Shown here: piece by piece, positions 50,494 to 60,293 of the stretch
Layout: every line of letters begins with the position of its first letter
Position numbering within the stretch: position 1 is the first letter of the stretch
Origin: Cryobacterium cryoconiti
GTDB lineage: Bacteria; Actinomycetota; Actinomycetes; Actinomycetales; Microbacteriaceae
DNA length: 64,000 bases
Assembly: GCF_004403065.1 (NCBI RefSeq)
Contig: NZ_SOHA01000020.1
Location: forward strand, 1-64,000
Reading direction: 5' to 3'
Translations under genes and position numbers: made by a program
The notes under the pieces: generated by a model
What the model was told of the DNA's origin: nothing
Databases searched by the model: none
What the model saw: the letters and a program-made list of their open reading frames with translations, nothing else

Positions 50494-50784
50494 ATGACCC
50501 GCTACCAGGTCGACAGTGAAGCCGTGCTCCACACCACCGCCATGGCCCGTGCGTCGATCGCACGCATCCAGAGTGAAGTAGCCGGGCTGATCACCCAGCT
50601 GACCGCTCTGGAAGGGTCATGGACGGGGCAGGCGGCGACCGCGTTCCAGACGGCCGTCACAGACTGGCGGGCCACCCAGCAGCAGGTGGCACAGAGCGCA
50701 GAGGCCCTCAACCTGGCCCTGAACCAGGCCGGTCAGCATTACGCGGAGATCGAGCAGGCCAACGCACGCCTCTTCCTGCGCTGA
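50494..50784 (+). CDS. WXG100 family (ESAT-6-like) protein
   Basis: This 96-residue helical protein has the WXG100 layout: two long amphipathic helices with the turn ALEGSWTGQAATAFQTAV (WxG replaced by WTG). WXG100 proteins are small dimers secreted by type VII (ESX) systems. No EccC ATPase or other secretion gene is near, and the C-terminal YxxxD/E signal is weak (HYAEIEQ). It may use a machinery encoded elsewhere or act inside the cell. A strong hairpin follows. Confidence 0.9.
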   Translation: MTRYQVDSEAVLHTTAMARASIARIQSEVAGLITQLTALEGSWTGQAATAFQTAVTDWRATQQQVAQSAEALNLALNQAGQHYAEIEQANARLFLR

Positions 50785-50798
50785 CCGCGGCAGAAACG

Positions 50799-50832
50799 AC
50801 ACAGGGCGCCTCCCGAAGGAGACGCCCTGTGT
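50799..50832. terminator. Bidirectional terminator hairpin between WXG100 and groEL
   Basis: ACACAGGGCG and CGCCCTGTGT frame a nearly perfect inverted repeat with CTCC/GGAG inside and a CGAA tetraloop. It separates the convergent WXG100 and groEL genes. Confidence 0.8.
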
Positions 50833-50857
50833 TGTGAAGCGGTGAAGCGGTGTGGAC

Positions 50858-52548
<1,691 letters not shown>

Positions 52549-52555
52549 ATCGATT

Positions 52556-52582
52556 CTGGCACTCTGGGGTCGAGAGTGCAAG
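52556..52582. promoter_or_regulatory. CIRCE element 2 (imperfect) with groEL promoter
   Basis: CTGGCACTC, 9 nt, GAGTGCAAG: a second HrcA-type operator with mismatched ends. On the minus strand it overlaps TTGCAC, a good -35 box, followed 17 bp later by CAGAAT as -10, so HrcA bound here would block the groEL promoter. Confidence 0.7.
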
Positions 52583-52595
52583 TGAACGACAGGGG

Positions 52596-53696
52596 CTACG
52601 GCACGAGCACGACCGAGCCGCGGTCCGCGGGGACCAGCTCGATCCAGGTGTTGCCGGCGGCGAGTCGAACCGCCACCCCGAAGTCATCGACCAGACGGAT
52701 GGGCGCAGTCTGGTCGGCCTTGGACCAGACCGCGTGCAGGGACTTGCCGCCGGACGCAACCCAGGCCTCGCCCGATCCGATCATGGTCGTCTGGGGAACG
52801 TCGGGGAAGCGGTCGTCAATGGCGACACGGAGAACCACCACGTTGGTGGCCCGCAGCTGCGCACCGGTGGAGTCGAGGTCGGGGGCACCCTCCTGCGAGC
52901 GAAGAAAGGCGGCGCTGGCCGCGTCCCAGGTCCAGCTCGGCCAGCGGGAAGCGGAGAATGTGGAGTCGATCGCCGAGACGGGCACACCGTCGACGGCGGC
53001 GGAAGAGCCCTGGGCGGTCGCGGCGTAGGAGAACTGTTGCGGCGGCGGCGGCAGGGTGGAGTTGCGGTCCACCAATTCGGACGCCTGCAGGATGACGTCG
53101 TGCGGGGCCTGCCTCTCGTCCGCGCGGGCGAAGAGGCCGGTGTCATCGGTGTCGAAGGCCGCGTTGACCACTTCGGTCGCCTCCATCATGTCGATGAACT
53201 GCTGCTGCCCGCCCGAGTAGGCGATGATTCCGCCGAAGGGCGCGACGATGTCGGGGTCCATCGGTCGGATCGAGCGCACGGGGCCAACCAATTCGGGAAT
53301 GTCCGACTGCCAGACGGCGACGTACCGGGTCAGGCCACCCTCGACGAGTTCTTCGAACACGAGGTCGGTGCGTTCCAGAGCGAGCTGCGGCCTGGCCTGT
53401 TCATGGTTGTCGATCTTCGCGGCGAGAGCCGGATTCTGCAGGCTGCCGGCAACCACGCTCGTTCCCCGCAGCGGGGCGACGTCCAGGACCGCGGGAGCAT
53501 CGTAGGAAGAGTCGCTCGGAGCGCTGGCCGACGGTTGTGGCGCATCACCGACCCCGGCGCATGCGGTGAGAAGCAGGACAGAGGACAGCAGTACGGCACC
53601 GACACTCCGGAAGGACCGGACTGACGGTGCCGTACGACGTCGCTGCGGATGAGTCACAGTAGTCGCTGTCACGTTTTTCGATGTCACGCACCACAC
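52596..53696 (-). CDS. DUF3048 domain lipoprotein
   Basis: A protein of up to 366 residues with a lipoprotein signal (VGAVLLSSVLLLTACAG, lipobox Cys near residue 46), then a Ser/Pro-rich spacer and two DUF3048 halves: ALAAKIDNHEQARPQLALERTDLVFEELVEGGLTRYVAVWQS, split by VGPVRSIRPMDPDIVAPFGG, and a C-terminal beta-rich half ending WIELVPADRGSVVLVP. The family is a cell-surface protein of unknown activity, sometimes called YerB-like. The start is uncertain: GTG 53696 opens the frame, and GTG at 53687, 53672 and 53657 follow. None has a clear ribosome binding site. Confidence 0.88.
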   Translation of the reverse strand: MWCVTSKNVTATTVTHPQRRRTAPSVRSFRSVGAVLLSSVLLLTACAGVGDAPQPSASAPSDSSYDAPAVLDVAPLRGTSVVAGSLQNPALAAKIDNHEQARPQLALERTDLVFEELVEGGLTRYVAVWQSDIPELVGPVRSIRPMDPDIVAPFGGIIAYSGGQQQFIDMMEATEVVNAAFDTDDTGLFARADERQAPHDVILQASELVDRNSTLPPPPQQFSYAATAQGSSAAVDGVPVSAIDSTFSASRWPSWTWDAASAAFLRSQEGAPDLDSTGAQLRATNVVVLRVAIDDRFPDVPQTTMIGSGEAWVASGGKSLHAVWSKADQTAPIRLVDDFGVAVRLAAGNTWIELVPADRGSVVLVP

Positions 53697-53807
53697 ACTA
53701 ACCCGGCTTCAACACCGCGTCTGTGAACCTGGAGCGCAATCCCGAAATGCTGTTCGAACTGCAACGCCTGACACCGGATGGTGTCGCCGCCGCCTCCCCC
53801 CGCTGGG

Positions 53808-54011
53808 TCAGACCGGACGAACCGATTCTGCCTGGGGCCCCTTCGCCCCGGTACCCAGTTCGAAGATGACATGCTGTCCTTCTTCGAGAACCTTGTAGCC
53901 GTGCATATCGATGGCCGAGTAATGCACGAAGACGTCCTGGCCACCTCCATCGACAGTGATGAAGCCGAAACCCTTTTCAGCGTTGAACCATTTGACGGTT
54001 CCGTTCGCCAT
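53808..54011 (-). CDS. Cold-shock protein CspA family
   Basis: A 67-residue single cold-shock domain: [20 protein letters not shown] contains RNP1 (KGFGFI), and DVFVHYSAI is RNP2. It binds single-stranded nucleic acids and unwinds mRNA secondary structure. ATG 54011 is preceded by GGGAG. The 211-bp space upstream would hold the promoter and a long 5' leader, common for cspA genes; a TTGACA sits at 54157-54152 on the coding strand, although no good -10 follows at 17 bp. Confidence 0.96.
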   Translation of the reverse strand: MANGTVKWFNAEKGFGFITVDGGGQDVFVHYSAIDMHGYKVLEEGQHVIFELGTGAKGPQAESVRPV

Positions 54012-54222
54012 GTGTAACTCCCTGTTGCTTTGAATTCGTCGACACGCGCCCGCTGGCCGTACCGGGCCTGGCGCAGTTACTGCGTCCATTACGCCCGACC
54101 AGTGGAATACGCCTCTTACGAGAACGTCAGGACGGGCGAATGAGCGACCAATGTCAAACCTACGGAAGCTGCGAGAGAACAACAGGGGGTTGACGTGCAG
54201 GCCCCGGACGTATAGGTGAGGC
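54012..54222. promoter_or_regulatory. 211-bp upstream region of cspA
   Basis: It holds the cspA ribosome binding site (GGGAG) and a likely long 5' leader. I found one TTGACA (minus strand, 54157-54152) but no convincing -10, and no ORF. Confidence 0.3.
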
Positions 54223-54804
54223 TTATTCGGCGGGCTCGTAGTCGTTGCCGACGACGACCGTCAAAGAGGCCGCGGAATCGGCGAAGTCGCTGGAGAGCAA
54301 CACATCTGATCCGGGAAGAGAGGCGGCGACGCCGCGAGCCGCGCCTTCCAGTGTCTCGTCGGCGTAGTAGACGATCGTGGTCGGTACGTCTTCCGTGCTC
54401 GCATTGTCGAGTTCGCCGAGCGTCCAGCCTTCGGTCTCGAGGAGGTCACCCACTGCCCGAGCGACGCCGTCACCCGCCGTTCCGTTCAGCACGGTCACGG
54501 TCAGGCTGGGGTCCACCGTTGCGGCAGGAGCAGGAGCAGGCGCGGGGGCTTCTGCGGGGCTGGCCGGGTCACTGGTCTCGGCGGTGCTCGCCGCGGTGGT
54601 CGCGCCCGGGAGCTCGAAGTCAAGGTTGTTGTTCAGCATGGCCAGCCCGAAGACTCCGGCACCGACCAGCACCACGGTGGCTCCGAGTGCCCACCAGAAA
54701 CCGATCCAGCCGCGTCCCTTCTTACCGGGGGCGCGGTGAGCGCCCACCCGGGCCAGGTCATGCGGGAGGTGGTCGAAGCGGTCTTTCTCGTAGGAAGTCG
54801 GCAT
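54223..54804 (-). CDS. LytR C-terminal domain membrane protein (VirR-like layout)
   Basis: A 193-residue protein with a short cytoplasmic N-terminus, one TM helix ([24 protein letters not shown], about 34-57), a Pro/Ala spacer (about 75-97), and an extracytoplasmic LytR_C domain ([22 protein letters not shown] to the end). LytR_C domains occur on cell-wall glycopolymer ligases and alone in VirR-type proteins that scaffold envelope biogenesis. The upstream DUF3263 gene pairs with it in many actinobacteria, including mycobacteria (Rv0430-Rv0431, from memory). Confidence 0.92.
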   Translation of the reverse strand: MPTSYEKDRFDHLPHDLARVGAHRAPGKKGRGWIGFWWALGATVVLVGAGVFGLAMLNNNLDFELPGATTAASTAETSDPASPAEAPAPAPAPAATVDPSLTVTVLNGTAGDGVARAVGDLLETEGWTLGELDNASTEDVPTTIVYYADETLEGAARGVAASLPGSDVLLSSDFADSAASLTVVVGNDYEPAE

Positions 54805-54867
54805 CGTCAGGCTGTGTCAATCCTCTTGGAGCTGGATCTCAATGGAGGCAGCATGCTGGTCAGGGTG

Positions 54868-55167
54868 TCAATCGGCGGGGCGCAGCGACCGGTCGGCCCG
54901 TGCGTTCGACCGGGCTTCACGCATCCGTTGCAAGCGTTTCACCAGCATCGGGTCGTAGGCCAGCGCGAGCGGAGAATCGATCACAACTCCCAGCAACTGA
55001 TAATACCGGGCGGCCGAGAGGCCGAACTCGGCCCGGATCGCCTGCTCCTTCGCGCCCGCGTGCTTCCACCATCGGCGTTCGAAAGCCAGGATCGACTGTT
55101 CGTGGGCGGCCAGCGCGGCCGGCGCTGACGGGTCAGGAGTCGGATCAGGAACGGATACCCCGTCCAT
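54868..55167 (-). CDS. DUF3263 domain protein
   Basis: A 99-residue protein that fits DUF3263: EQSILAFERRWWKHAGAKEQAI, then RAEFGLSAARYYQLLGVVID and ALAYDPMLVKRLQRMREAR. The helical layout resembles a small helix-turn-helix protein, but its role is unknown. ATG 55167 is chosen because GGGAGG lies 6 nt upstream. It is followed after 63 bp by the LytR_C gene on the same strand, the usual actinobacterial pair. Confidence 0.9.
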   Translation of the reverse strand: MDGVSVPDPTPDPSAPAALAAHEQSILAFERRWWKHAGAKEQAIRAEFGLSAARYYQLLGVVIDSPLALAYDPMLVKRLQRMREARSNARADRSLRPAD

Positions 55168-55356
55168 CTGCCACCTCCCTTGTCTCCGCCAGTCTATTTG
55201 CCCGGGCCTCCGCACTCGCTGAGTCCGCGGTACGCGCGGTTCGCTCGCTGTGCGGCGGTGCGCTTCCGGATCGAGGAATACTGGCGCGGTGCGGTGAGTT
55301 TATTGTTGGTACGTACAGATTTCGGCCGCTCCCCGGCCGTGCAGGAAGGACGGAAC

Positions 55357-55758
55357 ATGGACTACGAGGTCGAAAAGTCGGATGCGCAGTGGCGCGCGGA
55401 ACTGAGCCCCGAGCAGTACGCCGTTCTCCGCGGTGCCGCGACCGAGCGCGCCTGGACCGGTGAGCTGCTCGATGAGGGTCGCTCCGGGATCTACACCTGC
55501 GGGGCCTGCAATGCCGAGCTGTTCAAGAGCGGCACGAAGTTCGACTCCGGTTGCGGCTGGCCGAGCTTTTACGAGTCGGTGCGCCCCGAGGCGGTCGAGC
55601 TGCTCGAGGACCGCACGCTGGGTGTCGTGCGCACCGAGGTGCGCTGCGCGAATTGCGGCTCGCACCTGGGACATGTCTTCGACGACGGATTCGGCACACC
55701 CACCGGCGACCGTTATTGCATGAACTCCATCTCGCTCAACTTCAAGCCGGTCGAGTAA
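55357..55758 (+). CDS. msrB: Peptide-methionine (R)-S-oxide reductase
   Basis: MsrB repairs oxidised proteins by reducing methionine-R-sulfoxide with thioredoxin. The 133-residue sequence has two zinc CxxC pairs (CGAC and CANC), the substrate loop FDSGCGWPSFYE, and the catalytic Cys near the C-terminus in GDRYCMNSISLNF. ATG 55357 has AGGAAGGA upstream. The nitroreductase gene follows 3 bp later, so the two redox genes form an operon. Confidence 0.97.
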   Translation: MDYEVEKSDAQWRAELSPEQYAVLRGAATERAWTGELLDEGRSGIYTCGACNAELFKSGTKFDSGCGWPSFYESVRPEAVELLEDRTLGVVRTEVRCANCGSHLGHVFDDGFGTPTGDRYCMNSISLNFKPVE

Positions 55759-55761
55759 GCG

Positions 55762-56310
55762 TTGTCTGCGGTCCTCGATGCGGTCGGACGGCGACGGTCC
55801 CACTCCAAGGTGACCGCCCAGGCGCCGACCCACGAGGAATTGCTGCCACTGGTGAGCATCGCGGCCCGGGTCGCCGACCACGGAGCCCTGCGTCCCTGGC
55901 GACTGATCGAGGTACGCGGTGACGCTCGACTCCGTCTGGGCGAGGCGCTGGTGGAGGCCGCCGGCCTGACCGGGACCGAGGCTGCCAAACTCGCCGCCAA
56001 GCCCCTGCGTGCCGAACTTCTCATTGCCATCGTCGTGAGCCGACGCGAGAGCGATTCCGTGGCCGCCTGGGAACAGGATGCCGTTGCAGCCGGTGTCGGA
56101 CACATGCTCAGCCTCCTCCTGACGGATCAAGGCTGGGGCGTGATGTGGCGCACGGGGCCGCTCACCCGCTCAGAACCCGTGCGTCGTGTTCAGAGGCTCC
56201 GCGAATCCGAGGAGCTCCTGGGGTGGCTCTACGTCGGAGGCGTGCCGATCGATTGCCGGCCGGGAGTGCGCCAGACCATCAACCCCTCGGATTATCTCAG
56301 CGAGCTCTGA
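55762..56310 (+). CDS. Nitroreductase family protein
   Basis: A 182-residue flavoprotein of the nitroreductase fold, predicted to bind FMN and use NAD(P)H. Segments such as ARVADHGALRPWRLIEVRG (flavin-phosphate side) and GVGHMLSLLLTDQGWGVMWRTGP (the conserved helix and loop of the second flavin contact) are typical. It is closest to the YdjA-like short group. It starts at TTG 55762, 3 bp after msrB. An in-frame alternative start was not obvious. The end of the gene, including its stop, is tandemly duplicated (56293-56329). Confidence 0.85.
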   Translation: MSAVLDAVGRRRSHSKVTAQAPTHEELLPLVSIAARVADHGALRPWRLIEVRGDARLRLGEALVEAAGLTGTEAAKLAAKPLRAELLIAIVVSRRESDSVAAWEQDAVAAGVGHMLSLLLTDQGWGVMWRTGPLTRSEPVRRVQRLRESEELLGWLYVGGVPIDCRPGVRQTINPSDYLSEL

Positions 56311-56329
56311 CTATCTCAGCGAGCTCTGA
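56293..56329. repeat. 18-bp tandem duplication across the nitroreductase stop
   Basis: TATCTCAGCGAGCTCTGA occurs at 56293-56310 and again at 56312-56329 with a one-base spacer. The second copy repeats the last five codons and the stop just outside the gene, a recent-looking duplication. Confidence 0.9.
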
Positions 56330-56366
56330 GCTCGGCCCGAAGAGACCTGTCCATTACAAACGTCAG

Positions 56367-56439
56367 GGCCGGCCACGGGACTTGAACCCGTAACCCCCAC
56401 TTTACAAGAGTGGTGCGCTACCAATTGCGCCAGGCCGGC
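56367..56439 (-). tRNA. tRNA-Thr (TGT anticodon)
   Basis: The minus strand gives a complete cloverleaf: acceptor GCCGGCC/GGCCGGC, D stem GCGC/GCGC, anticodon stem CCACT/AGTGG with loop CTTGTAA (anticodon TGT), and T arm ACGGG-TTCAAGT-CCCGT. No CCA is encoded. The base following the acceptor stem reads C, which is unusual as a discriminator. Confidence 0.93.
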
Positions 56440-56512
56440 ATGAGGCGAATGCCGCCTCGACACACCATCCTAAATGACGAAAGTAGCCCGTGGGGCCACT
56501 CCCCGGCAGGGA

Positions 56513-57427
56513 TCAACCCGCCGGTGCCGGTTCTGGAGTCGGCGTCGAGGTGGAGTAGGTCTCCCCGGCCGCCTGCAATACGAAGGCAGCGAATTCCTTG
56601 GGGTCGTCGAGGGCGCCGACGTACTGCTTGCCGTTGACAAGAACGGTGGGCGTTCCCGTGATGGCCTCGACCTCCGTGTTCGGAAGCGGTCCGGAAACGG
56701 CACGGTCGGTGGAGGCGATCACCCAGGACTTGAAGGTCGTGTCGTCAATGCACTCATTGATCTTCGGCACCGCCGAACTCACGCCCGCCTTCTTCACCAG
56801 GCCCTTGATGGCCGCATCGTCGTGCCCGACGGTTCCCTCCTCCGGCTGCTCTTCGAAGAGGATGGCGTTGAAGGCGTAGAAGTCCTTGGGGGCGTAGTTC
56901 GCGACGCAGGCCGCGGCGTTCGCGGCCCGCAGCGAATACTTGGATCCGGACGACTTGTGGGTCAGGATCGACACCGGGTGGATCTCCACGGTCGCCGCGC
57001 CCGATGTGACCCACTGGCTGATCTGCTCGCTGTTCGCGGTCTCGAACTGGCTGCAGAACGGGCACAGGTAATCGGAGTAGATGCGAATGTCGGCAACGGT
57101 GCCGGTAGCGTCCGGTTCAGACGGGATCGGCTTGGCGTCGGGTTGAAGCGCTGTGGTGACGACCGGCGTCATCCCCTCGCCGATCAGCACGCCGTCACTG
57201 GCCATATTCGCCGGCCCCGGGCCTACCGGGGGAATCGAATTGATGATGACCAGGGCGATCACGGCGACGACGGCCACACCGGCCGCTGCGATCCCGCCCC
57301 GAAGGACGACCCGGTTACGGCGGTCCTTCTTCTTCTGCTCTTCGCGGATCCGTTTGGCTTTGGTGCGTACGGCGTCGCGTCGATGATTCTTAGTGGGACG
57401 GCCATCGCCCGATCCGCCAATAGTCAT
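56513..57427 (-). CDS. Membrane-anchored DsbA-like thioredoxin-fold protein
   Basis: A 304-residue protein with a basic cytoplasmic N-terminus, one TM helix (about 40-62, VVLRGGIAAAGVAVVAVIALVI), and an extracytoplasmic DsbA-family domain with the redox site YSDYLCPFCSQFE. The cis-Pro is in ITGTPTVLVNGKQYVG. It would oxidise or isomerise disulfides in exported proteins, or act as a MauM/DsbG-like reductase. ATG 57427 has GGAG 9 nt upstream and gives a normal length; the frame extends further upstream to 57607 without a domain. Confidence 0.93.
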   Translation of the reverse strand: MTIGGSGDGRPTKNHRRDAVRTKAKRIREEQKKKDRRNRVVLRGGIAAAGVAVVAVIALVIINSIPPVGPGPANMASDGVLIGEGMTPVVTTALQPDAKPIPSEPDATGTVADIRIYSDYLCPFCSQFETANSEQISQWVTSGAATVEIHPVSILTHKSSGSKYSLRAANAAACVANYAPKDFYAFNAILFEEQPEEGTVGHDDAAIKGLVKKAGVSSAVPKINECIDDTTFKSWVIASTDRAVSGPLPNTEVEAITGTPTVLVNGKQYVGALDDPKEFAAFVLQAAGETYSTSTPTPEPAPAG

Positions 57428-57681
57428 GAATGCTCGCTCCGAAATAGGTATGTGCAGAGGCAAGCCTTTTGCGAATGCCTCCCAAATAGTAGGTCCCCTT
57501 TCTGGGAAACGTCCAGACGAGCCCGGCCGGCGCACCGGAGACAGCGTTTCTCGCAGACGGGCTGTTCCCCCGACATGACATACTGAGGGAGTTGACCCGC
57601 AGCACATGACGCGCTACGGGCGTAGTAACCCATCACAACGGATCGTCCGGCACGTACCTGCCGGTGAAGGAGAAAACAACC

Positions 57682-58779
57682 ATGGCTTCAGTCACGTTCG
57701 ACAAGGCGACCCGCCTCTACCCGGGTTCCGCCATTCCCGCCGTTGACAAGCTCGACCTGTCGGTTGCCGACGGCGAGTTCCTCGTGCTGGTCGGCCCGTC
57801 GGGCTGCGGCAAGTCCACGTCCCTGCGCATGCTCGCCGGTCTCGAAGAGGTCAACGACGGCAACATCTTCATCGGTGAGCGCAACGTGACGGATGTCCCG
57901 CCGAAAGACCGCGACATCGCCATGGTCTTCCAGAACTACGCGCTCTATCCCCACATGACCGTTGCGGAGAACATGGGCTTCGCGCTCAAGATCGCCGGCG
58001 TCAACAAGGACGAGCGCGCCACCCGCGTTCTCGAGGCAGCCAAGCTGCTCGACCTCGAGCCCTACCTCAGCCGCAAGCCGAAGGCGCTCTCCGGTGGTCA
58101 GCGTCAGCGCGTCGCCATGGGACGTGCCATCGTGCGTCAGCCCCAGGTGTTCCTCATGGACGAGCCGCTGTCGAACCTTGACGCCAAGCTCCGCGTGCAG
58201 ACCCGCACCCAGATCGCCTCGTTGCAGCGCCGCCTCGGCGTCACCACGGTCTACGTGACTCACGACCAGACCGAAGCGCTCACCATGGGCGACCGGATCG
58301 CGGTGCTCAAGGACGGCGTGCTGCAGCAGGTCGGCACCCCGCGCGACCTGTACTCGAAGCCGAACAACGTCTTCGTTGCCGGATTCATCGGCAGCCCGGC
58401 CATGAACCTCTTCCTGGCCGACACCGTCGACGGTGGCATCAAGTTCGGCACGGCAACGATCCCCGTTCCCCGTGATACCCTGGCCGGCTCCACCGGCCCC
58501 AAGGTCACGATCGGCGTGCGCCCGGAGGACATCCACCTGTCCACCACGCACGGAGAGGGCCTCGAAGTTGCCGTCGACCTCGTCGAGGAGCTCGGCGCCG
58601 ACGGTTACCTCTACGGCCACTCCACGGTCGAAGGAAAGCGCACCGACATCGTCGCTCGCGTCGACGGCCGTTCACACCCGTCCGCCGGCGACACCGTCTA
58701 CCTGACCCCGACGCCGCACCACATGCACGTCTTCGACGCCGAGACCGGCCTCCGCCTCGGTGGAGCAGTCGCCGACTAG
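57682..58779 (+). CDS. Sugar ABC transporter ATPase, MsiK/UgpC type
   Basis: This 365-residue ATPase powers carbohydrate importers. It has Walker A GPSGCGKST, Q-loop VFQNYALYPHMTV, signature LSGGQRQRV, Walker B VFLMDEPLSNLDAKLR, and the switch His in YVTHDQTEA. A C-terminal TOBE/OB domain (about 240-365) is the regulatory and dimerisation part found in the MalK/UgpC/MsiK group. There are no permease or binding-protein genes nearby, which fits MsiK-like ATPases that serve several transporters in actinobacteria. ATG 57682 has AAGGAGAA upstream. A T-tailed terminator follows. Confidence 0.96.
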   Translation: MASVTFDKATRLYPGSAIPAVDKLDLSVADGEFLVLVGPSGCGKSTSLRMLAGLEEVNDGNIFIGERNVTDVPPKDRDIAMVFQNYALYPHMTVAENMGFALKIAGVNKDERATRVLEAAKLLDLEPYLSRKPKALSGGQRQRVAMGRAIVRQPQVFLMDEPLSNLDAKLRVQTRTQIASLQRRLGVTTVYVTHDQTEALTMGDRIAVLKDGVLQQVGTPRDLYSKPNNVFVAGFIGSPAMNLFLADTVDGGIKFGTATIPVPRDTLAGSTGPKVTIGVRPEDIHLSTTHGEGLEVAVDLVEELGADGYLYGHSTVEGKRTDIVARVDGRSHPSAGDTVYLTPTPHHMHVFDAETGLRLGGAVAD

Positions 58780-58795
58780 TCTGCGACCCAGTCGA

Positions 58796-58828
58796 ACGGC
58801 CGGATGGAGCTTGCTCCGTCCGGCCGTT
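58796..58828 (+). terminator. Rho-independent terminator after the ABC ATPase
   Basis: ACGGCCGGATGGAGC pairs with GCTCCGTCCGGCCGT across a TT loop with one T:G mismatch, followed by a TTTT run on the + strand. Confidence 0.88.
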
Positions 58829-58858
58829 TTGTCGTTCCCCGGGCCGGGAGTCCACCGG

Positions 58859-58864
58859 TAAACT
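58859..58864 (+). promoter_or_regulatory. Candidate leaderless -10 box of the DUF4032 gene
   Basis: TAAACT ends 6 nt before ATG 58871, with no ribosome binding site in between. Confidence 0.45.
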
Positions 58865-58870
58865 CAAATC

Positions 58871-60199
58871 ATGAGCGGTTCTCTCAACATCACGTCGGCC
58901 ACGGCCGACCCAGCCCTGCTTGACCTTCCCTGGCACCTCCCGCTCGACGCCTGGCCTAACGAGAACATCGCGGCCCTGCCCAAGGGAATCTCGCGCCACC
59001 TGGTGCGCTTCGCACATTTGAGCGGTCGTGTCGTCGCCATCAAGGAGACCACCAGCGAGATGGCCAAGCGCGAGTATGAAATGCTCCGCACCCTCCAGGG
59101 CCTCGAAATCCCCTGCGTCGAACCTCTCGCCGTCATCACCAACCGCACCAACGACGACGCCGAGCCGTTGAACTCCGTGCTGGTCACCCGGCACCTCAAG
59201 TTCTCGCTGCCCTATCGCGCCCTGTACTCGCAAACACTCCGCCCGGACACTGCCACCCGCCTGGTCGACGCCCTCGCCCTGTTACTCGTGCGCGTGCACA
59301 TGGCGGGCCTGTTCTGGGGAGATGTCTCGCTCTCCAATACGCTCTTCCGCCGCGACGCCGGCGCCTTCGCCGCATACCTGGTCGACGCAGAGACCGGGCA
59401 GCTCTACCCGGGCGGCCTGTCCAACGGCCAGCGCGAGAATGACCTGGAGATCGCACGCGTCAACATCGCCGGCGAACTGATGGACCTCGAAGCCGGCGGA
59501 CGGGCGGCTGACGAACTCGATCCCATCCGGGTCAGCAACGGAATCGTCGCCGCCTACCGTCTGCTCTGGAAGGAGCTGACCGGTTCGGAGTCGTTCTCCA
59601 GTTCCGAGCGCTGGCGCATCACGGAACGCGTGGAACGCCTGAACGACCTCGGTTTCGACATCGAGGAACTCGCCATCAAGACCGACAACACGGGCACGAC
59701 AGTGCGGATCCAGCCGAAGGTCGTCGACGCCGGCCACCACCAGCGCCGGCTACTGCGCCTCACGGGGCTCGACGCCGAGGAGAACCAGGCCCGGCGGCTG
59801 CTCAACGACCTCGACTCCTACCGGGTCTCGTATGGTGACCCGGAGGCCGACGAGGAGATGCTGGCGCACGAATGGCTGGTGCGCGTCTTCGAACCCGTGA
59901 TCCGGGCCATCCCCCGCGACCTCAAGGGCAAGCTCGAACCGGCGGAGATCTTCCACCAGCTGCTCGACCACCGCTGGTTCATGGCCCAGAACCAGTCCCG
60001 GGACATCCCGCTGGCCGAGGCAGTGACCTCCTACGTCAAGGATGTTCTGCGGCACCGCCGCGACGAGGCCACCGTGATCGAGCCGGTCACCGGTGAGATC
60101 ACCATTCCGATCGACGTGACCGACGATGACACCGCTGCCCTGGCGGACGCGGCCGAGTCGGCCGCCGACGATGAGGCCGACTGGCGCCTCAAAGTCTAG
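58871..60199 (+). CDS. DUF4032 protein with lipopolysaccharide-kinase-like N-terminal fold
   Basis: This 442-residue protein has two parts. Residues 1-230 look like an atypical protein/sugar kinase: VVAIKETTSEMAKREYEML (Lys and Glu positions), VRVHMAGLFWGDVSLSNTLF (catalytic-loop-like, Asp and Asn), and AAYLVDAETGQLYPG (DFG-like Asp). Residues 250-440 include the DUF4032 domain (NLGFDIEELAIK-type region and FEPVIRAIPRDLKGKLEPAEIFHQLLDHRWF). Substrate is unknown. It ends in an acidic tail. The starting point ATG 58871 is probably leaderless. A 25-bp perfect inverted repeat separates it from convergent rlmB. Confidence 0.88.
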   Translation: MSGSLNITSATADPALLDLPWHLPLDAWPNENIAALPKGISRHLVRFAHLSGRVVAIKETTSEMAKREYEMLRTLQGLEIPCVEPLAVITNRTNDDAEPLNSVLVTRHLKFSLPYRALYSQTLRPDTATRLVDALALLLVRVHMAGLFWGDVSLSNTLFRRDAGAFAAYLVDAETGQLYPGGLSNGQRENDLEIARVNIAGELMDLEAGGRAADELDPIRVSNGIVAAYRLLWKELTGSESFSSSERWRITERVERLNDLGFDIEELAIKTDNTGTTVRIQPKVVDAGHHQRRLLRLTGLDAEENQARRLLNDLDSYRVSYGDPEADEEMLAHEWLVRVFEPVIRAIPRDLKGKLEPAEIFHQLLDHRWFMAQNQSRDIPLAEAVTSYVKDVLRHRRDEATVIEPVTGEITIPIDVTDDDTAALADAAESAADDEADWRLKV

Positions 60200-60217
60200 T
60201 CACCGGCCACTCTCGCC

Positions 60218-60282
60218 CCCGCGAGATGCGGAAAAAGCACCCCCACTTCGAAAACGAGGGTGCTTTTTCCGCATCTCGCGGG
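60218..60282. terminator. Bidirectional terminator between DUF4032 and rlmB
   Basis: Arms 60218-60242 and 60258-60282 are perfect 25-bp reverse complements with a 15-nt loop. An A5/T5 run inside the arms lets it work on both strands. Confidence 0.9.
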
Positions 60283-60293
60283 ATGAGGGTTCG

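Noticed and set aside
50494-50784. WXG100 gene as part of an ESX secretion locus
   Set aside because: No EccB-E, EspG or mycosin genes within several kilobases.
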